A stretch of DNA of 64,000 bases from Glandiceps talaboti (Eukaryota > Hemichordata > Enteropneusta > Spengelidae): the NCBI RefSeq assembly GCF_964340395.1, contig NC_135560.1:14364098-14428097 (forward strand), written 5' to 3'. The translations under genes and the position numbers were made by a program. The notes beneath the pieces were generated by a model. That model searched no databases, had not been told where the DNA came from, and worked only from the letters and a program-made list of their open reading frames with translations. Positions 37,676-51,180 of this stretch are shown here, piece by piece (positions within the stretch are counted from its first letter, which is position 1; each line of letters starts with the position of its first letter).

Positions 37676-38977
37676 AAATTGTCTAAAACTGGTATTTTAC
37701 CAGTTTTTAGTGAACATTATATTAATCGTTGTCTGATCGAAAAAATAATATGTCAGTTACAGCTAGCGCAGATTTAAATAAGGGTCTATTAAAGCCAACA
37801 AGATGATGTTCTACTCTTGCATAAAGACAGTTCCACAGATATCAAATTTATAATCTCAATAAATGTCCTATAAAACATGTCTAGTGTCAAAACCTTTTCA
37901 ATTTCCTTCAAGTATTAATTATTACGGTAATTAGCAGCAACTCTTGTCTGAAAAATTCCCACATTCAAACACTAAACAGGAAGCGAACCTTACATTGAAT
38001 GACAGTGAACGTGTTTAATATGTGACATTACCAGTACAATTACTTGATACTAAACACTACAGTAGGAGCCGATTGATAACAGTAACTGCAAGTTGATCTA
38101 TATCACCATGGTAACGACCTGAGGCAGACTGAACCAATGACCTGAACTAAATAGCTATGGAGATATTGCAATATGGGCTCCACATGTTCATTCTCTCATG
38201 ATCATGCATTCGAAGTGATAATACTTTTATATTATATGAACATGTATCAACTATTTACAATTAATAGCTGACATTTTACAAAGAAAAACTTCAACAAAAA
38301 CTGTTTTTTTTATTGTAAAATCATGAAAGAAGTCTTCTCTTTAAACTCTTTATAACAAAGGATACACATATTACTTTCATTTTCCTTCTGTTTGCACAAT
38401 TTCATTGAAATCATGATGAGACAATGCCAATGTTCTAAAACACAAATCGGTATGAACACCTTTACCTGTTCTGTATTTTCCTCTATTTTCAAATTTTCCT
38501 TTCCAGTCAAATGTCTCAAAATTTACAGTTTCATTCAAATTCTAATGTTTGCACAATTTTATTGGAATACAATGAAATATCGCTACCGTTAATATTTAAT
38601 ATCAAACACAAATTGGTGTCACTGAACATTCTCACCTGTTTTTTTTTTCTATTTGCCAATTTTCTTTTAGTCAAGCACTTGTTTATTTTCTGTCACAAAT
38701 AATTTAAGCATTTTATTAAAATAAATTTTATTTGTTTTGTGTCTAAAAACTACCTAATTATCTTTTGTGTGTTTCCATCCTTCATCATAACTAGAACTAA
38801 AATATGTTGCATAAATCTAAAATTAAAAATCTCCCATAAAAGAATTTGTACATTTACCCAACATGTCCAATGAAAGCAATATCATATATTCATATTATTT
38901 GTTTTCATATAAAAAATATTACTTCTACAATCTATTTAATTTTACTATTCTATTCATCCCACATACATGGCCTAATC

Positions 38978-39112
38978 ACCATGGCGATAATATCTGTCCG
39001 TAGTGGAATCCAATTCATTTAAGTATTCTATCACAGTATCTCCCAAGAGATGAATGTCATGTATTCCAGAGATGATTTTAGGTAATAGAAAATATCGCCA
39101 ATGGCAATGAAG
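38978..39112. repeat. Small inverted-repeat element with a coding-like minus frame
   Basis: CCATGGCGATAATATCT at the left is inverted at the right (AGAAAATATCGCCAATGG), giving a segment of about 130 bp with MITE-like ends. The minus strand nevertheless reads an open, protein-like IISGIHDIHLLGDTVIEYLN, then ELDSTTDRYYRHGD and a stop. No ATG or good acceptor precedes it. Fold-back repeat is the preferred reading; a diverged terminal exon is possible. Confidence 0.4.
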
Positions 39113-39531
39113 CACAACTACATACTACACACTGCCTTAGCTGGTGGATTTGATAATAAAATGGGGCAATATTTAGCTGAGGTGTGTTGATGACTTCACA
39201 GCATTCTTGATACAAACTCAAGTAACTTAAAGCTGCACTAAGCTACAACTGGACAATTTGTTAAAAACAGTGACTTACTTCTCAATTCTTGATACAAAGG
39301 CAAGTAACTTAAAGCTTAGCTTCACTAGTTACAACTGAACCATTTAAAAAAAAAAAAACCAGTTTTGTTAAATATACTGACTTAGTATACTCAATTTTGT
39401 ACACCATGAAATATATTATATCATCCAATGGTAACCTTGTGTGTGTGTAGCTGTACACATCAAAAAGTAAGAAAACACAATGCATTACGTCAGTGCTTCC
39501 ACTTTGCACACAAAATGTAATAATATGACAG

Positions 39532-39566
<35 letters not shown>

Positions 39567-41109
39567 ACAAATGTGTATCATTTGCATGCAGGTATGCAAT
39601 GTTTTCGGTATAGCACTGCAGTGAAAATACCAGAAGTAAGCGTGCACCAGTGCAAGTAATCTCTCAGCTGGTACATATATAATAAATTCATGAGACTCAT
39701 GAAATGTGAAATATTGAGTTTTGATATGTAAATATTAATAGCTTAATTGAATTACAACATACACATATATGCATGTGACTGTATACAACATACTCATCAT
39801 AATAAAACTCTCAGAATAAAAGCTACAACGAGAGCCGGTCTACATACCCTGTGATTTTGTCATTTTCCCATTCTCACTATGTATGCCAAATGAATAGTAC
39901 ATACATTGTAGTATCATGGTGACTGCAGCAATAGATAACATATCATTTGATTTGAATGCATACTAGCACTAAATTGAAATTCTACCAATATAAAAACAGA
40001 CTATTCATATTTTTATTACATGTTTGTTCGACAAATTTATATGTCACAATAGCAACTTCCGTACTAACACAGGGTTTCACAAGTCTTTTCATATCACCAT
40101 GGCGCTTACAGTCTCCGTAATATAATTTGTAAATGGCAACAAATACACAAAAACAGATTTGTATGAATATTATATACAAAAAGATGTTGAGATTGTACCA
40201 ATTTTTAATAACGTAAATATCATATTTATCAATCTAAAAATAACATGTACTTGTAAGTATTATTTTTTTCCTACTTCGATGTACAATGTACTTGACAACT
40301 GCCGATTGGCAAACATCCCTTGAGGCAATTTCAGTTTTCATTATTTCTGTATACTTCAAGGCTATTTCATGATAATTTCGCACTCATCAAATCTCACAAA
40401 GGAAGTCTATTAATTATCTTAAAATCAAATCATAGGAAATGTTATTAGAGAAAATTGTGCAGACTTGAGCAAGTCTAAACATAATGGGTAGTTTGTAAAA
40501 CAACATACCTTATTATTTGTTATCAAATTATTATAAAAATCATAAAGTTGGGGGATTGGGACTATCAGAAATGAAATTATTTTGAAGGGTTTAGGACTAT
40601 TTACCATGTTTTGCTCGATTTTCATTTTTTGACATGATTTCATATTGTTGTACTGTGTAATAATTTTCTAGGACACATCTGGAGTATAATGGAAACATAC
40701 TTCACAATAAGTGTTTACGCTAGCATGATTCTTTTATTTATGTCAAAAATATACTATATTAAAATCAAAATTAACCTACAGCAATATAATGTATTGTACA
40801 ACAATTGTATTTTTTTCAATCTGACAAATTTGAAGAACAAATTATTGACATCTGATTGAGTGAGATACTCTGCTTCCACTCAATTATTTAACACTGCTAC
40901 AAGCATGAAACAAAGGTCAAGACATCAATCATCTAAATAAAACATTTTGACATAGGGAACGGACTACTGACATATTGGTTGCAATTTCCTGTAAAAGGGA
41001 GGTCATACAAAAGACATTATGCCTTATCTGATAAGCATTCCAGAATGACAGATAGCCAAGAGGAAGTGGGAATGTTTCCAAATCCAATTTTTCAGTCATG
41101 AGATTCATA
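39113..41109. other. No gene seen; long poly-C
   Basis: A 31-base C-run lies at 39533-39563. A near repeat with AAGGCAAGTAACTTAAAGCT / CTCAAGTAACTTAAAGCTGC occurs at about 39218 and 39296. No exon was recognised. Confidence 0.5.
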
Positions 41110-41605
41110 TCTAATGAGTTAGATGAGTTGATATGTTGTTTACGAACAGAACAATTTGTTAAACTTATGGTACAGTATGTGTCTATTCAGTGGGGTAGAT
41201 GAGTTGATGTATAGTTTAGGAATAGAACGATTTGTTATGGTATATGTCTATCTAGTGGGTTAGATGTGTTGATGTGTAGTTTACAAATAGAACAATTTGT
41301 TACACTTATGGTATGTGTCTATCCAGTGGGGTAATGAGTTGATATATAGTTCATGAATAGAACAATTTGTCACACTTATGGTATGTGTCTACCTAGTGGG
41401 TTAGATGAGTTGATATGTAGTTTACGAATAGAACAATTTGTTATACTTATGGTATGTGTCTATCTCGTGGATTAGATGTGTTGATGTGTAGTTTACAAAT
41501 AGAACAATTTGTTACACTTATGGTATGTGTTGATGGGTTAGATGAGTTGATGCGTAGTTTACTAGAATAATTTTTTACTTTTACACTTATGGTATATGTC
41601 AGTAG
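41110..41605. repeat. Tandem repeat, unit about 70 bp, about seven copies
   Basis: Units read GTTAGATGAGTTGATATGTA, then GTTTACGAATAGAACAATTT, then GTTACACTTATGGTATGTGT, then CTATCTAGTGG. The last unit is shortened. It has no coding frame. Confidence 0.85.
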
Positions 41606-44546
41606 CAAGGGAATGAAACACAATGTGGGTTACATCTGTAGGTGCACTTTTACTACAGAACACTATTATTTCATGTCCTTGATTAATGGTATCAGCTGGT
41701 CATTAACAATTATAACATATTGCATCTGTGTACCAACCTAATTCTTTCCTTTATAGTTAATTTAAAATTTACATGTACATGCAACTACATGTAAATAGTA
41801 AAGCTGATGATATAAAATTGTGATAAGTTTATTGATGTTATGGGGGTTGCATTTGTAAGTATGTCTTTTGTGTCAGTTCATGGAGAGAATTTTAACGCTG
41901 AATAATCTGTTAGATGGTTCAAAACTTCACATACATTTCTAATTTACCATTCCAAACTAACTATGTTTTACTGACTTATGTCTTGTCTGCAATACAAATA
42001 TAGTATACCAAATCACAGTAGCACTGTAAGGATTGAATAAAACATGCTGCCTCAGTAACTTCCACAAGGTTTGAACACTTTCTTTACTACATGAACTGTA
42101 AATAATGACTGGGATAATAAAAGTCATGGTAATTGATAAATTCAGAGGTGAAGAACCGATAAGATACACTGATATACTTGTACAGGTCATTGACATGGGC
42201 AAGAACATAAAGTAGTAATTATATAGTTATTGCGGCCCATTATGGATGACGGTGTATTAGATGGTAATCTGTCCGACGTGAGGAGGATGAGCAAATTCTT
42301 AACCAGCACAAATGCCAATCTTGGGATGTTATATTTGCATTAATTACTTTTTATTACATATTGAATGAGGATTTTTATGGCAGGAATGTATATGTATTTG
42401 TGTAGTTATATCATTCACCTGGTTAGATTGCTAAAATTTGATAGCATCTTGTTAAAAATTGCTTCTTGGTAAACGTTAAAAATTGTTTCAGATAGCACAA
42501 TCAGCCAGTATGTAGTGGGAAAAACAGCCCTTTAATTGACACCTTGCTGTACTTTATCAATGTAATAGTGTCATGCATTTACTATAGCAACAATTCTTCC
42601 ATTTCTCAATGATGACATTTTAAAGAAATACTTGCATTTAGGGGTACAAATCAGATAAGTAAAATATTTTTTGAGGGTGAGAATTAAAATGGTTTAAAAA
42701 CTCAACTATCAAACTTAGAATTAAGTTATTTTATCCTACATTGAACTATTGATCTAGCCCCTAGTATTATACACTTGGACACTGTGTGAAGAATTTTAAC
42801 ATTGTATGAATTAAATAAACAATTTGTGATACGCGTATGAGATTCTGATATCATCATTTAGGTATACTATAAAGTGAACATTATAAACACAATAATTCTT
42901 TCTAGTCTTAAGTTCAAATGATTGAAAAGAGAAAAACACATTTTTCAAATCATAGTACTTTTTAAAGAAGAGAATTGTAGTTACATTAATAGAATTAATA
43001 GTATATATGTATATTTGAATTCATGTAATTTTTACTTACTTCTTTTTAAGAGAGCCCATGGAAAACCAATTCCCAATGCATTTTATGCCGATGGCAATAA
43101 AATATATACAAATGTATTATGGCATTAATTACAAATGGCTATAGTATTAGGCAAATCGCTTTCATGTCCTTCATAATTTATATTCAGGATGAAGATCTCA
43201 TGCTAGGACATACTAATGTTTTTATGCAAGAGCACTGTCTGCTAAAGTGTGCAATTTAGTATTTGTATCACTACAGAACCAATTCATCACATGTAGGTCC
43301 TCTTTCTTAAACTTTTAATAAAAATACAAAAAAAAAATGTAAAATTACAAATGCATTATTTTGTAAATTTGTATAAATGTAGATTTAAATTTACATTTAA
43401 GATCTGAGTGAACTAAGTGATAAAAATACAAATTTCAAATTGGCATTACATACAAAATTTTAAACTACTTTACCACAAGTAGTTTCCTAATAGAAAATAA
43501 ATAATTCAGTTCACAATGTACATGTATGGTACAATTGTATTTTATATGTATACAGATGGTTTGACACAGTGACAATATACAGAACACATATAAAGGCATA
43601 CAAAATCATTCACCCATTTTTCTTGGATCACAAAACTTCTATGAGTGATTTAAACTATACACCTTCCAAAGTACATTGTGAAGCAGGTCGCTAAAGTGGC
43701 ATAAAACAGAGTTTACACATTTTGAGAGATGATTTTTGCTACACATACTGTAATTCTTACTGAAGCATAGCACTGAATTATCACTTTCTATTGGTGAAAA
43801 TCAAACCTGGTATTCAGGCATAATGTTTAAATGTTTCAATTATATAATCCAGTATACAAGGATAACATATCAATCAACTGTGCTAACAATGCTAGAAGAT
43901 AATTTTTAATGCCATCATAGACATCAATCATCATTACACCAGACTAGTTTAATCATGGTTTATGTGTTAGAAAAGCTTGTAAACATGTGTGTGTGCCACT
44001 AAAAGATTTGCATGATTTTTATCTTTTAATTCCCAAATATAGCAGTAACCAGGCTTCCTACAGTAGGCAATCAACTAACAGATTCTTATAGACATAGAAT
44101 TCCTTGACAATTTACGAATTATTTCCATCTCTCATATTTCATTTAGAAATCATTTTTAAGTCTCTGTTGACTGATTAGGTATAAATGAATGACATTAAAA
44201 TTTCTGAATCATATATGTATACCTTTTTTTTTTATTGTTCCTAATAAAGGGAAAGAAACACAAACACATGAAGGTTGAAACATTACAGATCAAATTTGGA
44301 TTTGTTTGTGATAAATGTCTCATTTGTACAATCTCAGTGTAGGTCAAAATACCTCCTTTCCCTTTATTACAAGATATATGATTTCAAACCTATCAGTTAC
44401 GTATGCATGACTGCTTTGTTGTGTATTGGGTTACTCAGTTGTTTAGGTCACCTTTCTCCATCAATATCATAAGTTTAGTTCACGCATAATTACGTATATA
44501 AGTGACAGCGCTTTCAAAATTCATATTTACATGTACTCCGTAAGTT
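41606..44546. other. No gene seen
   Basis: A short + frame at 42242-42343 (MDDGVLDGNLSDVRRMSKFL and then 13 residues) looks coding-like but has no homology or clear splice support. The remainder is AT-rich with no supported feature. Confidence 0.4.
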
Positions 44547-44876
44547 TTAAACTGGCCATATGGATGGCAAATGGGTATTTTTTTGGGATTTTTAATTCTT
44601 TAAAACAATTCTACTATGTTTTTGTACTTTTTTTGTACAATGTCAAACAACAAGTACTAAATCCTTCTTTGTAACTCAAAAAAAATTGCTAATCATTAAA
44701 AAATGTTTAAAATATTTGTTATCGTACATACAGTAACAATCTTTGTACATACTTCTTAGCTTTTTGTAATTTATTGCAGTTTAATACAAACACTGATTTG
44801 ATCGCTGGTTTTCCGAATTGCTTTTTTAAGTAGGAAAACATAATAAAAACCCTTTGTTATCCATATGGCTCCTTAA
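44547..44876. mobile_element. TTAA-flanked fold-back MITE, family 1, copy D
   Basis: The left end TTAAACTGGCCATATGGATG and the right end ATCCATATGGCTCCTTAA are inverted. The inner GGGATTTTTAATTCTTTAAA and AAGTAGGAAAACATAATAAA blocks match the other copies. It is the most diverged of the four at its right end. Confidence 0.75.
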
Positions 44877-47655
44877 CAAATTTGTTCATATTACTATCAT
44901 TTTTTTTTGACATTCTCCCAAAATAGCAAATAAGAAACATTTACATTATTTTCTTTATTGTTGTCATTATTACATTATCTTCATTAATAATAATTGCATT
45001 ATCATTACTAATACACATCATGCATCACTACATTGTCATAATCACTGGAACCAAAAGCATAGATTCTAGTTTATGTTTTTACAAATGGCAAAAAAAAAAT
45101 GTAGTCTAATCTGCTTATTTTAACTCTGTGAAAATGGGACCTGCCTGATTATAAATTCAATTGGCACATATGAATTCATAAAACTGCAACTCAATGTATT
45201 TGTTATATTGTATATCGAATTTCCACACTTCCTTTCAGGCAAAAATAACACCACATCCGATGCAGTGCCTCTTCATTATTTATTTACATTTTTACTACTC
45301 CATCACTAGTTTCATTAGTTTATGAAAGCTGCACAAAATATGGTTCATTTATACAATTACATGTACAGGATACATCAAAATATGTTTTTTGAAAATTCAA
45401 AGAAAATAAAAAAATATTCAGTAAAATGAATAATAAATGACCTACCTCAGTGTAGCTAAGGTGAATAAAGCAGACTCGTATCACAGTTCAATGATGACAA
45501 ATCAATGCTATAATTTTACGTATCATAGCTGAGGCTTTGCTCCGGTCGACTGTATACAAATCACACACCGTATGGCCTCAGCTGCCTACTTATACCTGAG
45601 TTGTTAGTGTTAAGTTTGTGGATTCTCCTCTCCACTTCAAAAGATAAACACAGCGCTCACTTTTCACTATGAAGTACACTTGTGACAACGAGGGCTCCCT
45701 CTACACTGCATTTGTAAACATTACATTGATTAAGGTTAAGTGCATCAAAATATACGTTTCAAATTCAATTTGACATCAAGATATGATTTAGTTTGTGACC
45801 TAAAACGCAATTTTGATTTGACATTCTTCCATGTTGTCTCATCGTCCTAAAACCACATGTCTCTTTACAGTTTGCATAGCATATACAATTTTTTGGAAGA
45901 ATATACACTGCCTTGAGAGAATTAATGTGTTGTATGGACAAGTACCAATATATGATAACATTTAGAGATAATACATAATGATTACTTGTACAAATTTTTA
46001 TCATTAGGAACAAAATAATAAAAAACACAAAAAAATCATTGAGGTGGGGGTTGAAATTTTGGCATCTTTAAGATTGACCTTAATTCCTACATCAATTTCG
46101 TTTTTCACTTTTATACCATCAAATTATTGCTCATTTTATGGTTACATCATAATCATAGAGATCACCTCAGGTGATATAATTTTTTTTTAGAGTATGTTAT
46201 ATACTGCAGTATATAAATCAAATTAGATTTCAAACAGGCGCAAAAAATTTTCAGTAAAAGTTGTAAAACATGTATTTTTAATGCTTATAATGATATAAAA
46301 TCAATTTAAAACTTCCACTTCAACACTTGAACTTCTAGTCCATCATACATAATGGATATTTATTTGTTTATTTTTGTAATATTTTCATATTACATGTGTA
46401 TTTTTAAAATTTGTCTTTGAAAGGAAATCCTGTCTTTTGAATTGGAAAAATATACCATATGGTCAAACGGAAACCTGCAAGTTTTGTTTTCAATGTACCA
46501 TAATTTTTTTTTCAGACAAAGGACTCAAACATTATTCTCTAACAATATGTTGTCTATTAAGTTATTTTTGGCATAACCAAAATATGACTGAAACTCTCTG
46601 GACGATTCTCTAAATTAGGGATGTTTGTTTGTTTGAAACTCTCTGGGTGATTGGTTCTTTAAATTTTTAAAATTACACATGCTTAATTGCACAATTGTAT
46701 GTGTACAAACGTGATGAAACTGTAAGTGTAAGCTTAAATTTACCATGGGTTATACTTCCATGAATTTACCAACAAAAAAATAAAATATGAAATTTTATAT
46801 TTAAAAATCCAGATTAATTCACGCGTAATATTTATGTATGGATGCACGAGTGACGTCGCTCATAAAATGTCACCATTCCTCTTGCGGACGATGCAGGTGG
46901 AAGGGGCCAAAATACATTACGTGTATGGAAGTATCAATCTATGTACATGTATTACATTAGTCGATGAGTCACTGATAACATTATAGTAACGTAATATAGT
47001 GTGTTTACACTGTGCAGTTACATTGTAAATACACTTTGATACATGCATTTCTACACTTACGTATTATGTGAAGACACTGGGCCGCGTTTCATGTAAGCAA
47101 TACGTCTCTTCCATTACAACCATGCTTGAATTCCATAGCAAACGACGTTTAATATAGCGACTATGCATGTAGTGATTCAATCAGTGTGTCTCGCAGGTAT
47201 CGAGTTCATGAACCCTTTCACTTTCGCAAGTCCGAAGGGCGCCCCGTCAGGTGATATCCTCACTCGGAGCATTTTTATTATTGCCTTATAAAAACTTAAA
47301 TATTTCTTTTATACTTTGATTCTTTATATTATGACTAGATATAAAATATGATTTAGGATAGATTGAATTAGAAACTTCAATCATTATGAATGCGTTGAGA
47401 GGTACATTTAGTAATGTTAACTTCAGCTTGAACGAGGTGTCATTTGCCTGGTCAGAAAACTTTTAATAACAATAGTGCACAGTGCAGTGGCTAGTGGGTG
47501 ACCTCGCGTTTCGACAGGCTTTGACCCAAAGTCACCCCGGTTAGTGAAGCTATGATCACATGCTCACTCAGCTGACCTGGTCTCGGTCTTGTGATTTTAA
47601 TAAAGGAACACAGTCGCCCATTGCCCAAAGTACACCCACTTTTTAATACCAAATC
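44877..47655. other. Upstream region of CTSH; no coding exon seen
   Basis: Mostly AT-rich. From about 46840 the CpG content rises. A GC-richer block at 47085-47280 and 47500-47640 fits the promoter side of CTSH. TTTTAATAAAGG at 47597 could serve as a weak TATA-like element. GATCACATGCTCACTCAGCTGACC at about 47553-47576 holds E-box-like CANNTG motifs; a TFEB-type role is only a guess. Near 45580-45700 the minus strand could hold a 5' UTR exon (ACAACTCAG followed by GTATAAGT), unproven. Confidence 0.4.
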
Positions 47656-48380
47656 ATGAACAAGTATCGGGGTTTGTCGTTTGTGTTTCCGATTTTAGTA
47701 ACTTTCCTATGGAGCTGTGGTTGTGCAAATGCAGATTCAGGTAACGTTACCGTTACGTATAGATACAATCTGATTAAAATCCGATGTAGATGTCGGCTAA
47801 TCGTTCATTGCTATTTTACCTTCGTTATTTTGCCTGAATTGATCTCTGGAGGAGGCGACAGGATAAAAACGTAAACATGTACCACGAAGGTCGATTCAGG
47901 CAAAATAACGAAGGTAAAATAGCAATGAACGCCGGATTAGCCGACATCTACATCGGATTTTAATCAGATAATGTACAGATAATGTATATAGATTTCCATT
48001 ACATTATGTCACTTTTATTTCTGTTGATTTTATTTAATTTTACTTTCGATTTGATTTGATTTAATTTTAGCTTTGATTTTCTTCGTATTTGAAAGATTAA
48101 AATGGTTTTGAAAAATAAACAAATTCATTTGTAAAAAAAATAAATAAACCAAAACAAATTCATTTGTTCGTTTTGCAAGTTTCGCCAGAAAATGTTAACG
48201 ATTACTATGATTTTCATCATTGGCAGCCTTAGGTCTCCATACACTAGTACACTAGCTGCAATAAATAGTAACATTATTTTTTTTTTTTTAAATTTCAAAC
48301 TTTTCATTGTTCCGGGTTTGGAGCGCAGAGACAAAAAATAACATATTACTCTTTTAAAGTGTAATCCTTGGAATGATAAA

Positions 48381-48449
<69 letters not shown>

Positions 48450-49023
48450 ACACACACACACACACATACACAGACACGCTCGCACACACTTATTAATGAG
48501 TCAATTGAGAACTATTTCCTAAAAACCATTCAAAACTAATTCAGGAATTTTATTTCTGCAGCTAAACTGGAGTTTGATCAATGGATGCAGAAGGTAGATA
48601 TATATGCATGTATTTGTGTCAAATAGACTGAGATAAAAGTGATATTTCTCATGTCACCCTATTTTATCTACAAATGTTAGACAAAATAACACATGATCTA
48701 CAGAAAACCCCAACAATTTCATAAAGAATTGTATTAAACTGCAACAGAGACTCATTTCTGTTTACGTACTTTCAACATTTCTGAATTATTTTTTGTGGCA
48801 ATTGTTTTTTTCGAAATTTTACTTAGTATTCTTTTTTCTTTTCTCATTTTGCAGCATGATAAAGTGTATGCAACTGAAGAGGAATATGGCTCTAGGTTGA
48901 GTGTGTGGAAGAAGAACGCACAACTAATAAAAAACCACAATGCAGGCAATCACACCTATACAAGTAAGTAAATTTCTCGAACCAGATTTGTGCAACAATA
49001 GACTATCACTTGCATAAATACAT

Positions 49024-49085
<62 letters not shown>

Positions 49086-51147
49086 GCGCGCGCGCACGCA
49101 CATGCATGCACATACATACATACATACATACATACATACATACATACATACATACATACATACATACATACATACAATAAACAAACTAGTAATTTAAAAG
49201 CAGGATGGAATTGAAAGCAAATCTCACACTCAATACATTCGTTCCTTCTTTGCAGTGGCTATCAATAAGTTTGCTGACTTAGAGGCAGAAGAATTCAGAA
49301 AACAGTATCTCTTCACTTTACCACAGGTAAATATTGTTATCATGTAAGAACAATTCTACCAGACAGACAGACAGACAGACAGACAGACTGACTGACTGAC
49401 TGACTGACTGACTGACTGACTGACGGATTGATTGATTGATTGATTGATTGTATGTATGAGTGAGTGAGTGAGTGAGTGAATGAATGCAACTAGTCATTGA
49501 AACTAGTAGCAATGTCAGTTTCAACAATTTAGTATATTATGTTTAACATTTTAAACTTATATTTTAACTAAAATGTAAAATGTTAAAATATCTTTTCAGA
49601 ACTGTTCAGCAACAAAGGGAAACCATGTTTATCGTGGTGGAGATATACCTAAAGCATTTGACTGGAATAAATGGGTCAGAAAAGTTATCACTGATGTCAA
49701 AAATCAGGTAAAGGAATGAATATATTTCAGTGTAATCATAAGCTCTAAATTGACTCCTGAATGTTTATTTCCTTCCGTTTTTGCTGACTCCCATGATGCA
49801 ATGTTCCACAGCAAAGATACCTTATAATGGCACAAGATCAACTTGATGCTAATGTCTAAAATTGCAATCAATTGTATGAGATGTAAAATCATTGAAATGA
49901 GTCCAGAAACCATAATGTAATTGTCATTCTGTGGTCTTCTTTCCTTTTGTTTTCAGGGAGCATGTGGTAGTTGCTGGACATTCTCTACGACTGGTTGTTT
50001 GGAAGCAGTCACAGCAATAGCATACTCTACTTTGATCTCCTTGTCAGAACAACAACTTGTAGACTGTGCTCAGGCTTTTGACAACCATGGCTGTGAAGGG
50101 TAACTCAACATTATTCTATTCATACTCAAGAAATATATTTGGATGAAATACAGTCCCAACCTGCTTATCCTTGCTTTTGATGATAAAAATAATTAAAAAT
50201 TTACAAACCTTCAATATTTCAAGTAATACCGCGGTATTGCTCAGAGGCACTGTACAATACTAAAAACAAAAACAAAAAGGGGGGTGGGGGGGGGGGGGGT
50301 GGATGGGGGTTAAACATGCAAACATACATATTGATGAAAAGTGATAACATCAAACTGTGGGAAAGGACTATTATAAAAACTGTTTACTGGATGGATGAAT
50401 TTTTGAAATAACATAACTGCTTGAAATATTTGATGTAAAATTTATTTCATCCACTTTCATTTTACATGTCAACAGTGGTCTACCGTCCCAAGCATTTGAG
50501 TATATCAGATATAACCAAGGAATTGAATCTGAATCAGACTATCCATACACACAAAAGGTAAAGTAATTGATATGCACATTGAATATTCATGAGCTAATTG
50601 ATTGGTTTTCATTGGTTCATTTTTGATCTTATGAAACACTTCATGTTACACTCGGCTTAAGACTTAGAAACAGCATTATTTCTTCTTTGTACTTACATTT
50701 CAGACATTAACCTTCTCCATTTGTTCAACATATTTTACATAAACCTCCCACTGGTGTCTTTTATTGGTAATGTTTGTAAGGTACGCCATGACGGGGCACC
50801 CTCACACATCGGTAAACCCTTCTCGTGACTGGTGAGGGCAGAACAAGGCCGGCAATGTATCTTACAGTGTATAAGCCATAATACTGCAAGCTACTAATGG
50901 ATTTTAAACTCTTTCTTCACAGGATGGTAAATGTCACTTCGATCCATCTAAGACAGTAGCCTATGTTGCTGATGTGGTCAACATAACCAAGGTAACATTA
51001 CAAATATATGTAAACCAAAAGTATTAATGAGCTTGAAGTTGTCACACACACGCACACACACGCACACACACACACACACAAACACACACACGCACACACA
51101 CACACACACACACACATTATGTACATGTTCATATTTGCAACAAGTGT

Positions 51148-51180
<33 letters not shown>

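Noticed and set aside
42242-42343. Short + frame MDDGVLDGNLSDVRRMSKFL plus 13 residues
   Set aside because: Only 33 codons, with no splice continuation or family recognised.
45580-45700. Possible minus-strand 5' UTR exon and promoter
   Set aside because: It rests on a single donor-like GTATAAGT and raised GC, with no coding link that could be shown.
48125-48487. 120-residue minus frame rich in Val-Cys repeats
   Set aside because: It is a translation of the (CA)n microsatellite in CTSH intron 1.
48924-49184. Met-Tyr-Val-Cys repeat frames on the minus strand
   Set aside because: They are translations of the CATA and CA microsatellites in CTSH intron 3.
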